Position numbers and translations under genes: made by a program | Part shown: positions 24,924-36,798 of the stretch, one piece after another | How positions within the stretch are numbered: position 1 is the stretch's first letter | Layout of the letters: each line of letters begins with the position of its first letter | Origin: Thuidium tamariscinum | Lineage: Eukaryota; Streptophyta; Bryopsida; Hypnales; Thuidiaceae | Length of the DNA stretch: 64,000 nt | Direction: 5' to 3' | Assembly (NCBI GenBank): GCA_947034885.2 | Contig: OX344749.2 | Coordinates: forward strand, 11,113,501 to 11,177,500 | The notes under the pieces: model-generated | What the model saw: the letters and a program-made list of their open reading frames with translations, nothing else | The model's database searches: none | What the model was told of the DNA's origin: nothing

Positions 24924-27900
24924 ATGGAAAATTCATTACCAAGCAACGTCCACTTGACCTCAGACATAACGGAATACGAATACGAACGGAATAGAAGGAA
25001 GAAGAGCTTACACGATGCTGTCGAACGTAACTTAATCGCTGCAGGGCTCACTGAAGCAGCTGCTCTGAGGTCCGCCTTTGCGGAGGACAGAAGTGCTGGA
25101 GTTGGTGCTGCCATTGGGAAGGCAGTGCGCCGGAAGAAGCTGCTCCCGGTTCAAAGTGTAGTGGCTGTTAGGAGGAGCGGGAGGCGCAGAACGCAAGCGC
25201 AAGTTAGTTTTCCAATTGCGGCACCTGCTGGTCGTCAATCCATACAAGTAAGCGTGTAGCGCATGCTCATGTGCACTGCAAGAGTTCTTATGCTCTTTGC
25301 TTTAGTTTTGTTGTGCTCAAAATAGTTGTGTTGGAGATTTAATGTAGGCGGCGGACGCTAATGTGTCCCTTCGTACTTGTGTGCGCCATTGCATTCAGTG
25401 TATGATAGACGTGCGCGGACCTGTCCACGTGTTCAACATTTATGCTTGAAAGGAGCCACCATTTCCTGTCATAGATGGCTATTGCGCAGTTCTGTGGGCA
25501 CCTACTCGCGGATGTAGGTTACGCTTCTAGCGGTGAAACCAAGAAATAGTACTAGACGTCTATCATCAATACGGAAGTGCGGTATTGAGAGTCCGCTGTC
25601 CAACAGGGTTTCCGAATTCCTGTTGCCTTTGCCGTTCACTACACTACTCGTGTTTACGCTCTTCTGTGTTGGGCGGTGCCATGAATGATTTCGGTACTTC
25701 CATTTTCTTAATCTTTCACTGTCGCTCCTGAATTCTGGCTCCTCTTTCTTTGGAACACGAGTGAATCATTTCTCCTTACATGCACACAATGACATCTGCG
25801 ATTTCGATTACACAAGGTAGGTCTTGTATAGCAAGAAAGTCCGAAATTAGGGATTCTGTCGAAGGACTTCATGGTGGAGCTCTACGTTCGACAAGGATGC
25901 TAGCGTTCAATATCGTCTCTGAGTGATTTCATCAGCTCCTGCCTCTTGCCTTCATTCTGTTTTCGTGGACTCTTTGGTTAGTTTCCCTTCACTCTTATCG
26001 CTCTAGCATTCTTTGCTTCTATTCTGTGGAATTTCACTCCACCACTGCTGCTATGAAGTGTCATGCAAGTGTCACTGTCCTTCGACCTTGACGGTTAAGG
26101 GAGTACATGTAGATTGGTCCTGCCGAACGATGCTTCAAGGACTACCACAGGTTTCCAAGTGCACGGGCTTCCATAATGTCATTTAAGGTTGCATGTTGTT
26201 CTAATGCTTCGTTAAAATGGGGATGAAGGCTTCCTTCAAATGGTACTGTGCATTAGGTCTTCAAATGAGTGCTTGCATACCTTTTAGTTTCTCGGGGTGA
26301 CAAGAACTCTGTTTTCCTTTGTACGGTGTACCTCAACGAAGGACTTCGTGGAGTGTCCTTCTCTATACAATTCCGTGCTGCAATCTTTGGTGCTTGACTT
26401 ATAGGGTCTGCAATTCAGTAGCAGCATCTTCTCGGTAATTCATGAACGCTCTATGAAGGCAGTGCTTCACAGTGCAGAGAGGTGCAAATTAGGGTTCGGC
26501 ACTTCAGCCGTGGATTTAGAATTCTACATCGTCGATCAACAGCGGTTGCTGCCGCAGTTTCCAGCTACCATGCACTGGAAGCGCCGTTCCCTTAGTTGTG
26601 CTCCTAGAAGTCCTTAATTCAATTACTTCTGGCCTTCCATACAAGCGGTCTTCCCGACCCTCTTCTGGAAGCTCACGTTATGCAATGAATTTCACCATAT
26701 TGTTGTCGCTTGTGATGTGCCATGTTTTGTGAAAATGTGATTTCTCTGTTGTCAACCTACTTCAATTCCGGTGAACCACATTATTGACGATGCAGCAGCG
26801 CCTGCACACTTCGAGGGAAGTCTTCCAATTCTGTTGTCACTAACACTGTGTTCGTTCACAGCAGCAGTGGCCCACTGCTCTTCATTCCGCAGGAACAAAG
26901 AAACTGATGTGCAAGGTGTGAGAATCCTGTCTTCCTTCTGTAGGTACTGAGGAATGTCCACTATGGCATTGTAATTGCAGGGATGCTGGTTTCTGTTTTC
27001 TATGAATAGAATTGAGCAACGCCTAACACATGGGACAACAAGGTCTGAGCACCAATGCTACTGCTCCTGGAAGTACATATTGGTATTTGAAGTTTCAGAA
27101 CATTGAACTACGTCACTGTTCATGATGAAGGTCACCTAATTCCGGTTGCGTTTTCCAACTACGTCATCATCTGGACTTGTCTTCGTATGTATTAGGAGTT
27201 CACCTCATTGACAATGAAGTGATTTGTATCGTACACTGACGTTACAGAACGTTGTATTCAGCGGAAGTTCTTCTCTCTATCTCTATACAAAGCACGTTCA
27301 CTAATGCCGACATTGAAATTGAAGGACAGGAAGTCGTTGTCACAGTGAAACAGCTAGCAGTATTGCTTGCGTAGTCAGGGGACCACGTTCGGACAGTCTG
27401 TGACACTTTATCTTCGTTGTCATGCTAGGAAATGCTTGTTAGTGCAAAGCAAGAGCGCGTTCTCCTGTTCACGTGATTACTGAGCACTATAGGTTTTGTA
27501 CAAGGTGTTGTAGCAAGTCCTGTTGCAAGCATGTTTTAATCTCTTGAGAATCGATGCTCCCATCTCTAATTTCTTCGACAGATAGGATGCGTCCAACTCT
27601 CTGGGAATTGCCCAATGAATTGTTTATGCAGAGGACATCTTCAATTGCAATGTGTATGTGTTTTGAAAGCCTTCTCAACATTCAGTAGTCAGTTCTGGTG
27701 TATTGTTCCAAGAAGTGAATGTCTTCTGACGTCGTGTGCTGACTTTGCGAATCAGGGTGACGAACAATTCCGTTCGTGGCCAGGTAGAGACAAAAAGAAA
27801 GGCATGAATAAAGGAATGAAGAAGAAGGCTCCGACTACGGAGAAGCTTGTGTCCTTACCAACCGACAAGACTGCTGATCGTGAAGACTCGGTTGGCAACG

Positions 27901-30900
27901 CACCCCGAAACTGTGATACCGAAATGCAAACTCATTCCACTTTTGAACAGCAGCCACCTTTGACTATTGCAGAGGACTTACGTGACATGCCACAACCTCT
28001 GCGAAGACGGGAAATAGACTTCCCGTAGCGCCCAGGTGAATCTGGATACCCTGTTCAGCATCCTGACCGCAGGCATGGCTCGGATTGGACATCCGAGGTC
28101 TCTACAGGACAGGGTCAGAGCTGCATTGCTCTATATAGAGGCTCTCCAAGGACACCTTGGTCAGCAGTTCCATATGGACTTGGAAGGGAGTATAGCGAGC
28201 GTGGTGCCGATTATGGCGGACGTGCGGGACAGTACGAGGGACGCATGCATTTTCAACATCAGCCAGGTATTTCGATCTTGGCATTCACTTCTGTCCGCTG
28301 CTACGTCCTGTACTTCTTTAGTCCACACAAGTATGTACACAATGGGAGATTACAGATTTCAAATGCAGGAGTATATTTTGTGCTTCCTATTTCGCGAAAG
28401 AGGTCTTCAGAATGAGTATTTGAAAGTATGTATGTTGGTTTAGCAAACTTGACAATGTTTGTTAGTAAGCACAAGGTATGGGAAGTTCTATAGATTCTAG
28501 TAGGCATGATGGTTTCTTGTACCTGGACCTCCACTGTAGGGCTGTCAATGAATGCAAGGACATTTCTCCGAAATGAAGAATGTCAAAGGAATGTGGTGAA
28601 GAAGGCACTCACTGTAGCTTAGTAGTGCGACTGCAGCGTAGCTCAAAATGCTGTTCTGAACACGGTGTTTTCATATTTGTGCTTCTGTTATTGCAGACCC
28701 TTATTATGATGCTTTCGATAGGGACTTCCAACGAGGGGGAAGGGAATATGACAGTCGGAGACTATATGAACAAGGTAGATTCCAACAGCAGCCGCAGCAA
28801 CCTCCTGACGTATATACGCAGGACGTAGGAGGAAGTGGAGGAAATCTATATGGACGTGTTGGCAGGAGGCCCATCAGTCCCCCTCCATGCTCTTCTGCAA
28901 TCGTGGAAAACGAGGTGAGATCCGAAGTGCCAAGCAAGCGTCCACTAAAAATTGATTCCTTGGGATGGCTGCAAGGGCAGATGGCCACCCTTCTACACGG
29001 TGACATTGTCTCCTTTGTCAAGGACTTGGACCCAACTAAGGGTTGGGATGGACAGACTAAGGAAGGTAGAGAACGACTACGACATCGCATCAATCACGAC
29101 TACCATTTCCATGGAGACAGCAGTACTCTGAGTGAGAAGTATCTGAGGAAAGCGGCTGGAGCAGCCTTCACTCAATTTCATTACTCTCTAAACCAATTGA
29201 TTGATGGGGATGCAGCCAGACCTTCAGATGTTGATGAAGTTTATTGGAAGGCTTTGCAGGAGATAAGAAAAACTACAGAGTCACAAGAGAAGTCACAAAA
29301 GATGGCAGCAATAGCTAGAGGTCGTGGATCCAAGAGTACCTTGAAGAAGGCAGTGGAGCATACTGTACTTAGCAGGATGGTAAGAGACTCTTCTTGAATT
29401 CCTCAAACTCTTTCAGCAAATGTGTTTTCAAGTACAATGACGTCTGTAGCTTGTTTTCTTCGAAATCTTATGTTGTAGTGGGCTATTCCAAATGCAAGGT
29501 TTACACTACAAGTACTTCGAGAAGACAATAGCATGTCACTGTACGTTTACTATAGCTTGTGAGCTCTGAAGTCATGTATTGAAGCAAAGCATTGGAAGGC
29601 ACTACATTTCTGTTTCAATGAAAGCAAATAGTGGAGAAGCTCTAGCAGAAGTGATTCTGAGATGCATGTGCTGTTTCTGAATGCAGACCTTGGATATGGG
29701 CCGTGAGCCGTACCCTACTGAGTTTGACAAAGAATTTCAGAAGGAGTGGGCAGTGGTCCAGGAGGAACAGGCTCAAAGGAGAAGGCAGCGCAAGTTGACA
29801 AATGCTAGCAATGCAGCCACCCAAGCGACCAAAGACTTTGAGATGCGCTTGTTGGTGTTGGAAGCGTTCACGAAGAAGTGGGAACCAGAACTGAAAGAGT
29901 GGAGTAAGACGTGGAATGATGCAAAACCTGTGCATTACCCTAGAATTGAAAGTATGGACGTGGATTTGCGAAAAGAATTAGTGGTCGTGGCGGTGGACAA
30001 TGACAAGGTTCCACCAAAGGAAGCTGAAAGCGACCAACAACTGGAAATCAGTGACACTGATTCTGATAGTGAGAAGTCCGAATCTGATGATGACGATGAC
30101 ACTGATGACAGCGACTCCGATGAGGATGAGGAGGCTGATGTAGAGGAAGACGCTTCTCTACAGTCACATCCTGTCACAGTTGTGGACATGGAGATTGAAG
30201 GTATGGGAAAGCAAGGAACGAAGAAATTGAATGCCCTAAATGGTAAGCAACCAGTCAGTAAGGCAGCAATACCGAAGACCGTGGATATGAAATGTGCAGG
30301 AGGTGGAGTGAGTAGTACTCAAATCAGTCCAGTGATTCCAGTACAGTAGAGCATAGGAAGTAAACGTCCAGGAAAAGACAGTACGTGTAAAGGCAAGGAG
30401 GTAAAGCTTTCATGAGTTTTTTGGAGCTTCCATACTTATGAAGTTACTGTATATTATGATGTAGTATTTCGAAGGCAACGCTGTCCACGATTTAATTTTC
30501 AAGTTGCTGAATGAATGTGTAATAATATTATATTGAAGACTGTGGTGGCAGATATCATGTCAGAAGTAGTGCAGGACTATTAGATAAGTTCTTCAAGCAC
30601 TTCTGAATAGAAAGCATAGCAAAGCATTTTCTGAGTGCAGTAGTATTGTTATAGGAAAAGTGCTACAGTAAAAATGACAAAATGTACTGCGGTTAGTGGA
30701 AGAGAAGTTCAGTTTCATGTTGTATCCACAAGCTTCAGAATTTGAATTGTAGGTTGGCGGTAGTGTCGAAGAGAAGCAGAAGGACCTAGACTGCAGAGCA
30801 GCAAAGCGACAGAAGGTGGGCTTGAACTCAGTGGATAGTCCAGTAGTACTGGATGAAGGAACTGGACAGGACGAAGATTCAGCAAAGGTCATGTCAACTA

Positions 30901-30968
30901 ACGTCAATAAAGTATGGCGTAAAAATCGGAAATCATCGAAAGTGAAAGTGGACGGCAAGGCCTTGAAG
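24924..30968 (+). pseudogene. CACTA-1 TnpA-like (Transposase_24-type) protein with two in-frame stops
   Basis: Five plus-strand exons, 24924-25247, 27756-28266, 28697-29379, 29687-30400 and 30753-30968, have matching phases (0, 1, 0, 0) and GT-AG borders, covering 816 codons. Exon 1 has the YEYERNRRKKSLHDAVERNL motif common at the N-terminus of plant En/Spm accessory proteins, followed by a basic RRSGRRRTQ. The middle is Tyr/Gly/Arg/Gln rich. Exon 3 ends with VDEVYWKALQEIRKTTESQE and ARGRGSKSTLKK, the W..L and G.KS features of the Transposase_24 family. Exon 4 has a long Asp/Glu/Ser acidic tract. TAG codons interrupt it at 28026-28028 and 30347-30349, with the frame open on both sides. TnpA-type proteins bind subterminal repeats and assist Tnp2. 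The product is probably truncated unless these stops are spliced out or read through. Confidence 0.7.
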
Positions 30969-33900
30969 GTATGATGCAGAACTGGCCTATTATGACTTTC
31001 ATGAAAGACAGAGCTGAAAAACCTTGTTGTCCATGATATACATGAACTACCACCATATGTGGTAAACCTTCTACAGAGGAATTGAACACTTTCATTAAGT
31101 ATGTTTGCTTCACAAGAAGTTCTAATTGCTGTAGAGGACATTGTTTCTGTGTTTCACAGCTAAGGTGACTGCCAGTGCTTGTGCATGGTATGATTGTCGA
31201 TTTCTCGCCATTACCGTCCTGTAGAACAGCAGACATAGTGGAAATCCATGCGGTGAAATGTGTGCATGCAAAAGTGAACTGAATTTTGAACTGACTTTGA
31301 CTACATTGAACTTGTGAAAGAGGTTTTCAATGACAGTGAACTAAGAAAAATGTCTTGCATGCACTGACAAACATTTGGCCATGTTTTAGAGAGGGAAGTG
31401 AAGTACGCTCTTGCAAGAGGGAATCGAAATGAAAACTGTAAGTCTCTGTGAACACTTTGCATGTGCCCAATTTCAATCCAGCGTGGAAAAGGAAGTTGTT
31501 AGTTGTCTGAGTATATTGCAGATGTGAAAAGCGGAATTGACTTAACCAAACATGGTGCGTGAGCTTGGCAGGTGGAAACAAATTTTGAGGAAGACATTAG
31601 AGTATCCCAGGAGACGGACGTCACAGCATGAAGCGTATGAACTACATATATTGTTTAGGACTTAGAGGACAAGAAGCTAACAGTGCTTAGCAAGAGTGAC
31701 GTGGAAGTTAGATGTGAACTTCTGAGAAGTGCAGAATAGTTTGTTCTTTGTCTGCATAGTCATGAAGAAGTGAAGTGCACCACGATGGCTCTTTTTTCTA
31801 GGGAGCAGTGTTGTAGGAGGTCCTTGGTTCATTCGGCTCTTCTCTGTAGTCGGCTTATAGTAGCATCCATTTGGATTGCTAAGTTTTGTATGGGCAATGT
31901 CATCACAGGACATACTAATTATGGCAATGAATTGTACTGCAAGGAAGAAATAAGGAGTACCTACAATGATCCTTTCATGCTATAGATTTATTTCACTCTT
32001 CTGAAGGACTCTTATAATTTCTGAAAGATAATGTGGAAGTGTAGGCAGGGGTTACCACTGCTTCCTCTATAGGAATGGACGTGAGGACTTTGTTTCTGTC
32101 ATGCTTGACTATGTGAAGCATCAGCGATGTTGTCAGTGTGAACGTCAATTTCTTGAAGAATTCTCTGTTTGTAATATTTAGAGAAATTGCAAGGGTGATT
32201 TGGAGAATGTTCTTGGAAGATTTACGACGTTTGCGGGAGCCTGAAGAAGTTATGTGAAGTGGGTCAGCATGGCATTGTGGACGTGGAACGGAAATTGAAG
32301 TGGACAGTTGAATCTAAATCAGAGAGAGACTGCCCAAGCACTTGGAAGTACATATATTCCTTCCAGTGTCTATGAAATGACATGGAACCAAGGTCAATGA
32401 GCGGCAGTCATATAATGTTTTGAAAGTGTTCAGCAGTAGTTGTTAAAAGTAGCGAGAACCTGTCAGCCACATGCCTCCATTCTTGCAGACATATGGCAAG
32501 GAAACGCATTTTGAGTTTCTGTTTATGTCTTTCGAGTTCGCTTCTTTGTACTCGTTGTTGCATGCTACAGAATTAGTGAACATTTTGAAGACACATTGTA
32601 TGTTAGCGGCAGCAGTATACGAATATCATTGTCACCACAGCAATGGAACTATTACCATAATGAAATAGTTTTCTATGAAGTCAAGTCAGGCTGTCAGGTG
32701 TGCGTGCTTGAGTAAATGAAGCATAGAGAATTCTTGGAGCGCTTTGTCGTTTCACTGAAGCTGAATTCCAGTGATGGAGGCATGACTCGACCTTCCAGAG
32801 TGTCATAGGATAAGTAGTATGTATGGAGCATGCGAAATTTTGAGTGCCATTGTCATGCTCAATTCTATTATTCTTTTGGAAGTGCAAGTAGTCTTCATAG
32901 ATTAATAGGAAGCAGCATGCTGCCGTTGCCGTTTTTGAGGATGTCAAACAGGAGACTGTGCAGTCCAAATCTTCTAGAACGTTGGAAGTTGTACCTCTTT
33001 TAATTTCCGACATGGTGAAGGGTATTGCAAACATGGAAGACGTTCAATTCTTGATTGCGGAGTTTTGGTGCTACAAGATTGAATACCCTTATGATAGGAT
33101 AATTCTTTGCAATTCCTCGATGTGTGCTATGTAAACGAGAAGTCTGCATTGTTGAAGGTCCTGGGGTACTAAGAGGCATGCATGACAGAATGTGAGCATC
33201 TCTGCATGTGAGTGACTGAGGAAGAGAACGTGTAGTGCGTACCACCTTATGATGCCCCCACACTGTAGTTCTGTAAGAATATGAAGAAGGTACATCATGA
33301 GATTGATATAATTTAGGAAATTGGGAATGGATCGGTGCAGGTGCGTTTGTGATGCAAAGGACAGGGCATTTGGACAGTGTTTGCCTCAGAATAGCGAAGA
33401 AGAAGTTGACCATGTTCATAGAAAGGCTTCGGAGTTGTGCTCAATGGAAGGTATGTTACTACAGAATGCTGCTATTGGAATAACGCGTTCGGTCTGCAAC
33501 TGCTGTCTATAATTGGAAGCATCAATGTCAGTGAAATTCATAGAACATGAGTTGAAGACATAGTTTGTGACTGTCATGTGAATTTCATGAAGTGTGTAGT
33601 CTGCTCTCTTCAAGAGGCCGTCATAGTGTTCAATTGACATATTTTTCGGGGTTCATATAGGACAGGGACATGGTTCATTACTGCAGTGCTTCAGTTCTTT
33701 TCAACAGTGACTGAACTATTGAAGCGCTACGTAGATATTCTGAGGTCTTGGAATTCTGAGTACGGTTGTACGGTAGGATTCATTTTCTGCAAGTACAAAA
33801 TGCCAATGCCGTAGTTTCATCAGCACGAAGGCAGCTGAACTTGTTAGTGTCGATTACGGTGAATGAAAATGTTTTAAGAAGATCGTGGATGGCAGAACAA

Positions 33901-35530
33901 GTATTTCAGTGTTTGCCGTAGCAGTAGGATGTATGAATTCCTGAACATTATGTACACCGCATTTCTCTGAAGTCACTACCTAAGGCAGTTTGTATATAGT
34001 GGTCACACAGAAGAAAACGTTGATAGAATACTCTTGCACAGTTAGTTTGTTCAGAAGTAGTGAGGGCTTGTAGTATTGCATCCTCAGAGGTAGTAATCCA
34101 GGTGCAACTTCCGAAGTCCATAAATGTGAAGTGATTTTAAAAGGGAAGGGTTTATGACATGAAGCCTGCATTCTATGAACAATACTGAAATGTCGGAGGA
34201 AGAGTGCATCGCTAGGTAGCCGAAGCTTGAATTTAACAATGACATGAAGTTCTAGTAGTGTTCAGGGCTCTACATTTGTGGTATGCATATAATTTGGCAA
34301 GGAACATGTACTAAGCATATTTTCCTGTGTGACACTTGTAATAGGAGCACAAGTGCAAAATTACAGTAGACAATGTGTTCAGTTCAGTTTTGTGGATGTT
34401 GAATCAGATAATGCAGTTGGAGTTCATGTGGCATTTCTGTTTGTGAGGTGATGCACGTGTTGTTGGGAACGAGTTACTGCAGGATGATCACAACTGCTGG
34501 GTAGTCTCCACTGTGATAGTTGCAGAGTGCTCTGCAAAATGCAGTCCGATTCGTTAGTTTTGGGAGTGTAGCACATGTTACGCAAGGTAGTTGAAGGGCG
34601 TTGTTAGGAATGTTTTCTGTTTTCCGAGGGTATAGAAGGTACGCATGTTGAAGTGCTGTTGCGCGGTCTTTGAGTACTTCAAATCAGTAGCTATGAAGTT
34701 GTTGGAAACAAGTTCTTCATGTGTTTTCGTTCAGCATTCAAGTTTTTTTCCACCATGCTTGAAGTCTTAGTTCCCAGTGATGGGAGGATTGGAAGTGCAC
34801 TACAATTTTGTATGCTAAAGTAAAGGGCGCCTCATAAGTCCATGTTTGTGTTCAGTACAAGCACCTGTTGAATGACATTCCGTGTAGGCTATTCCATGAG
34901 GTTTTCGGCATCATGCTTAGTATCTATGGAGAATGTGATGGTGCAGCAGTCTTCGACCAACTCTGTGTGTGTTGTGCATGTATGCAGTGCTTTCAGGATG
35001 CAGCATAAGTTCATTTCTTGTACCACTTCAGCTCATAGAAGTGAACCTTCACGTGTGGTCTGAGAATCGCAATGGCTACTTAGAAATGAATTGGTTTAGT
35101 ATACAAGTCATTTGGGATGGTTCAATCATGGAGTGTCTTCTGAGGTTTCCCTGTTCTGTCTGTGAAGTGCAGGCAGTGTTTTCAAGTGCAAGGACAAACG
35201 CTTTTTTGAAGAAGGTACTCATGCATGGAAGTTTTTAATTTGGTCCAAATTGTTGGTACAGTCATTCTTTCAGTAATGAAGGCTTGCAATTGTACTTCTT
35301 CATGGGGTTGGTTTTGTTTTCCTAAGGCCTAACCACATGCTTTTCAGTGACTGCAGAAGTTGACGCTTCTTACAATTTATCAAATAGTGGAAGTACAAAC
35401 TATTGTGTCCAAGAAAACAGTGCTGAAAAGTAATTTGAATGCTTTTCTCTGTTGTGAAGTCATTGCCTATTACAAATTGAAGGTCACTATAATTTGATGT
35501 AGCGCAGAATGTATTGATATGCATAGGTGG
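30969..35530. other. right internal region of CACTA-1, mostly non-coding
   Basis: GAAGT-rich DNA without a long frame. Two candidate further exons of the TnpA-like gene are visible, near 32913-33020 (HAAVAVFEDVKQETVQSKSS, then MVKG) and 33344-33452 (AFVMQRTGHLDSVC, ending SCAQWK before GTATGT). Their phases can be made to agree. I see no domain in either. Confidence 0.35.
35526..35530 (+). repeat. target duplication GGTGG, left copy
   Basis: GGTGG immediately left of the element at 35531 is repeated immediately right of it at 39154-39158. Confidence 0.7.
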
Positions 35531-35684
35531 TGTCGCAACACAGGGTAAGTAAATTCCCTGTTATACTCACAAAAATCACTGTAGAGTATAACTAAGTGAC
35601 TCTAAAGATCGAACCCGCGAGATTCTGTGAAGTATCTGGCTTAGTTAAGCGATTAAGATAGGACAGCTCCCAAAACTCTATAAT

Positions 35685-35706
35685 CCGGTTCTAGATCTAG
35701 AACCGG
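35685..35706. repeat. 22-bp perfect palindrome
   Basis: A fully self-complementary 22-base sequence centred on TCTAGATCTAGA with CCGGTT/AACCGG arms. It lies 150 bp inside the left end of the 35531-39153 element and could be a protein-binding site or hairpin. Confidence 0.95.
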
Positions 35707-36798
35707 AAATACACAAATAACCCGAGACGACAACCCGTTATCCCGTTCAAAACTGATATTCTAACAATCTGGTCCGGAACGGATCCGTTCCTTCACTTTT
35801 CCGGTTTCCCGGATTTTATCCGTTCCGTCAGACTGCAACGGATCCGCTCCCTAACGAGTTCCGCTCCTGGTTTCCTCTCCGGACCAATCCGTTCCGGATG
35901 ATCCGTCCACACCCGTTCCTCAATCCGGTTTGGTTTTGCCTCTGTTTTACCATCAAAGGGGTCGCCGCTTGATTTTGTGAGCGGTAGGCCCACCGCTCCT
36001 TCCGTGACTTATAGTGGCTGAAGACCCACTGTCTACCTGTTAATTCTAAAAATACTTCAGATCCGGTTTGATCCCTCACAACAATCCAGACAAAGATCCG
36101 GACTGTAGGTCACACAGAGATCCCCCGTACGATCTTCTCATACTACAACGACTTTGACACGACTTTCCGTTCCTGGGGAGCCAGGTGGCTACAAGTGTAT
36201 CCGTCCGTTCCAACGTCAACCAGAACTCTTCCGTTTGCCACAAAGACGGTGAGACCTCACAGGAGATCGGACACTCAACTAGGTTTCCCACCCAGGAGCT
36301 CTAGCACGATTAAGGAATCCCTCTCTCTCGTCTAGCCTAACAACGGCTTTCTCACCCGGAATCTTAAGTCCTAGAAGCGCTGAGGCACTAGAATTACACT
36401 CCCAACTCTTCTCTACCCGTTCTCATATACTCAGACACGGAAAAATAAGCACCAAAGGGAGAATGTCGCCTGCAAAACCACTTGCGCCTTCCTAACTCCG
36501 CGTCACGCCGCTCTGCCAAACTCGGGAGATACACACGCAAAGCAAGAGAGAATAAAATACACAAAGATAATGCAAAGGAAAAGACTCCCAGTCCACCGCG
36601 AGGGGACTGACTTAAATAATGGGCAAAAAAGCAAAAAGCGCCATACAAGTCCGCCGCGATTAACGCTCGGCGGATCCGTTCCTACCTACTTCTGAACCGG
36701 AACGGATTCCAACCCGCTCCAAGTTCCTAAACCGGACCGGATTTCCTCCTGATCCGTTCCTAAGTTAAAAACTACAAAAACAGGAAAAGTCCTAATAC

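Larger units (their letters stand above)
14200..35530. mobile_element. CACTA-1, En/Spm-type transposon (main segment)
   Basis: The segment carries divergent CACTA genes: tnp2 on the minus strand and a TnpA-like gene on the plus strand. A candidate left end, CACTAGAAGAAAAG, lies at 14200. The plus strand is rich in ACTTC/CTTC up to about 24.9 kb and switches to GAAGT/GAAG to the right of it. The same GAAGT-rich character continues at 39154-40143 and 55749-59600, beyond two later insertions. I could not find a matching right terminus or a 3-bp target duplication, so the outer limits are inferred. Confidence 0.6.

Noticed and set aside
29502..29520. CACTACAAGTACTTC preceded by TTA, resembling a CACTA left end
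   Set aside because: It lies in an intron of the CACTA-1 TnpA-like gene, and no paired TAGTG end with a TTA duplication was found.
35600..35650. tRNA-like boxes (TGGCTTAGTTAAGCG and a GGTTCGAT-like sequence), possible SINE
   Set aside because: The A-box-like and B-box-like sequences are on opposite strands, so no Pol III promoter or tRNA can form.
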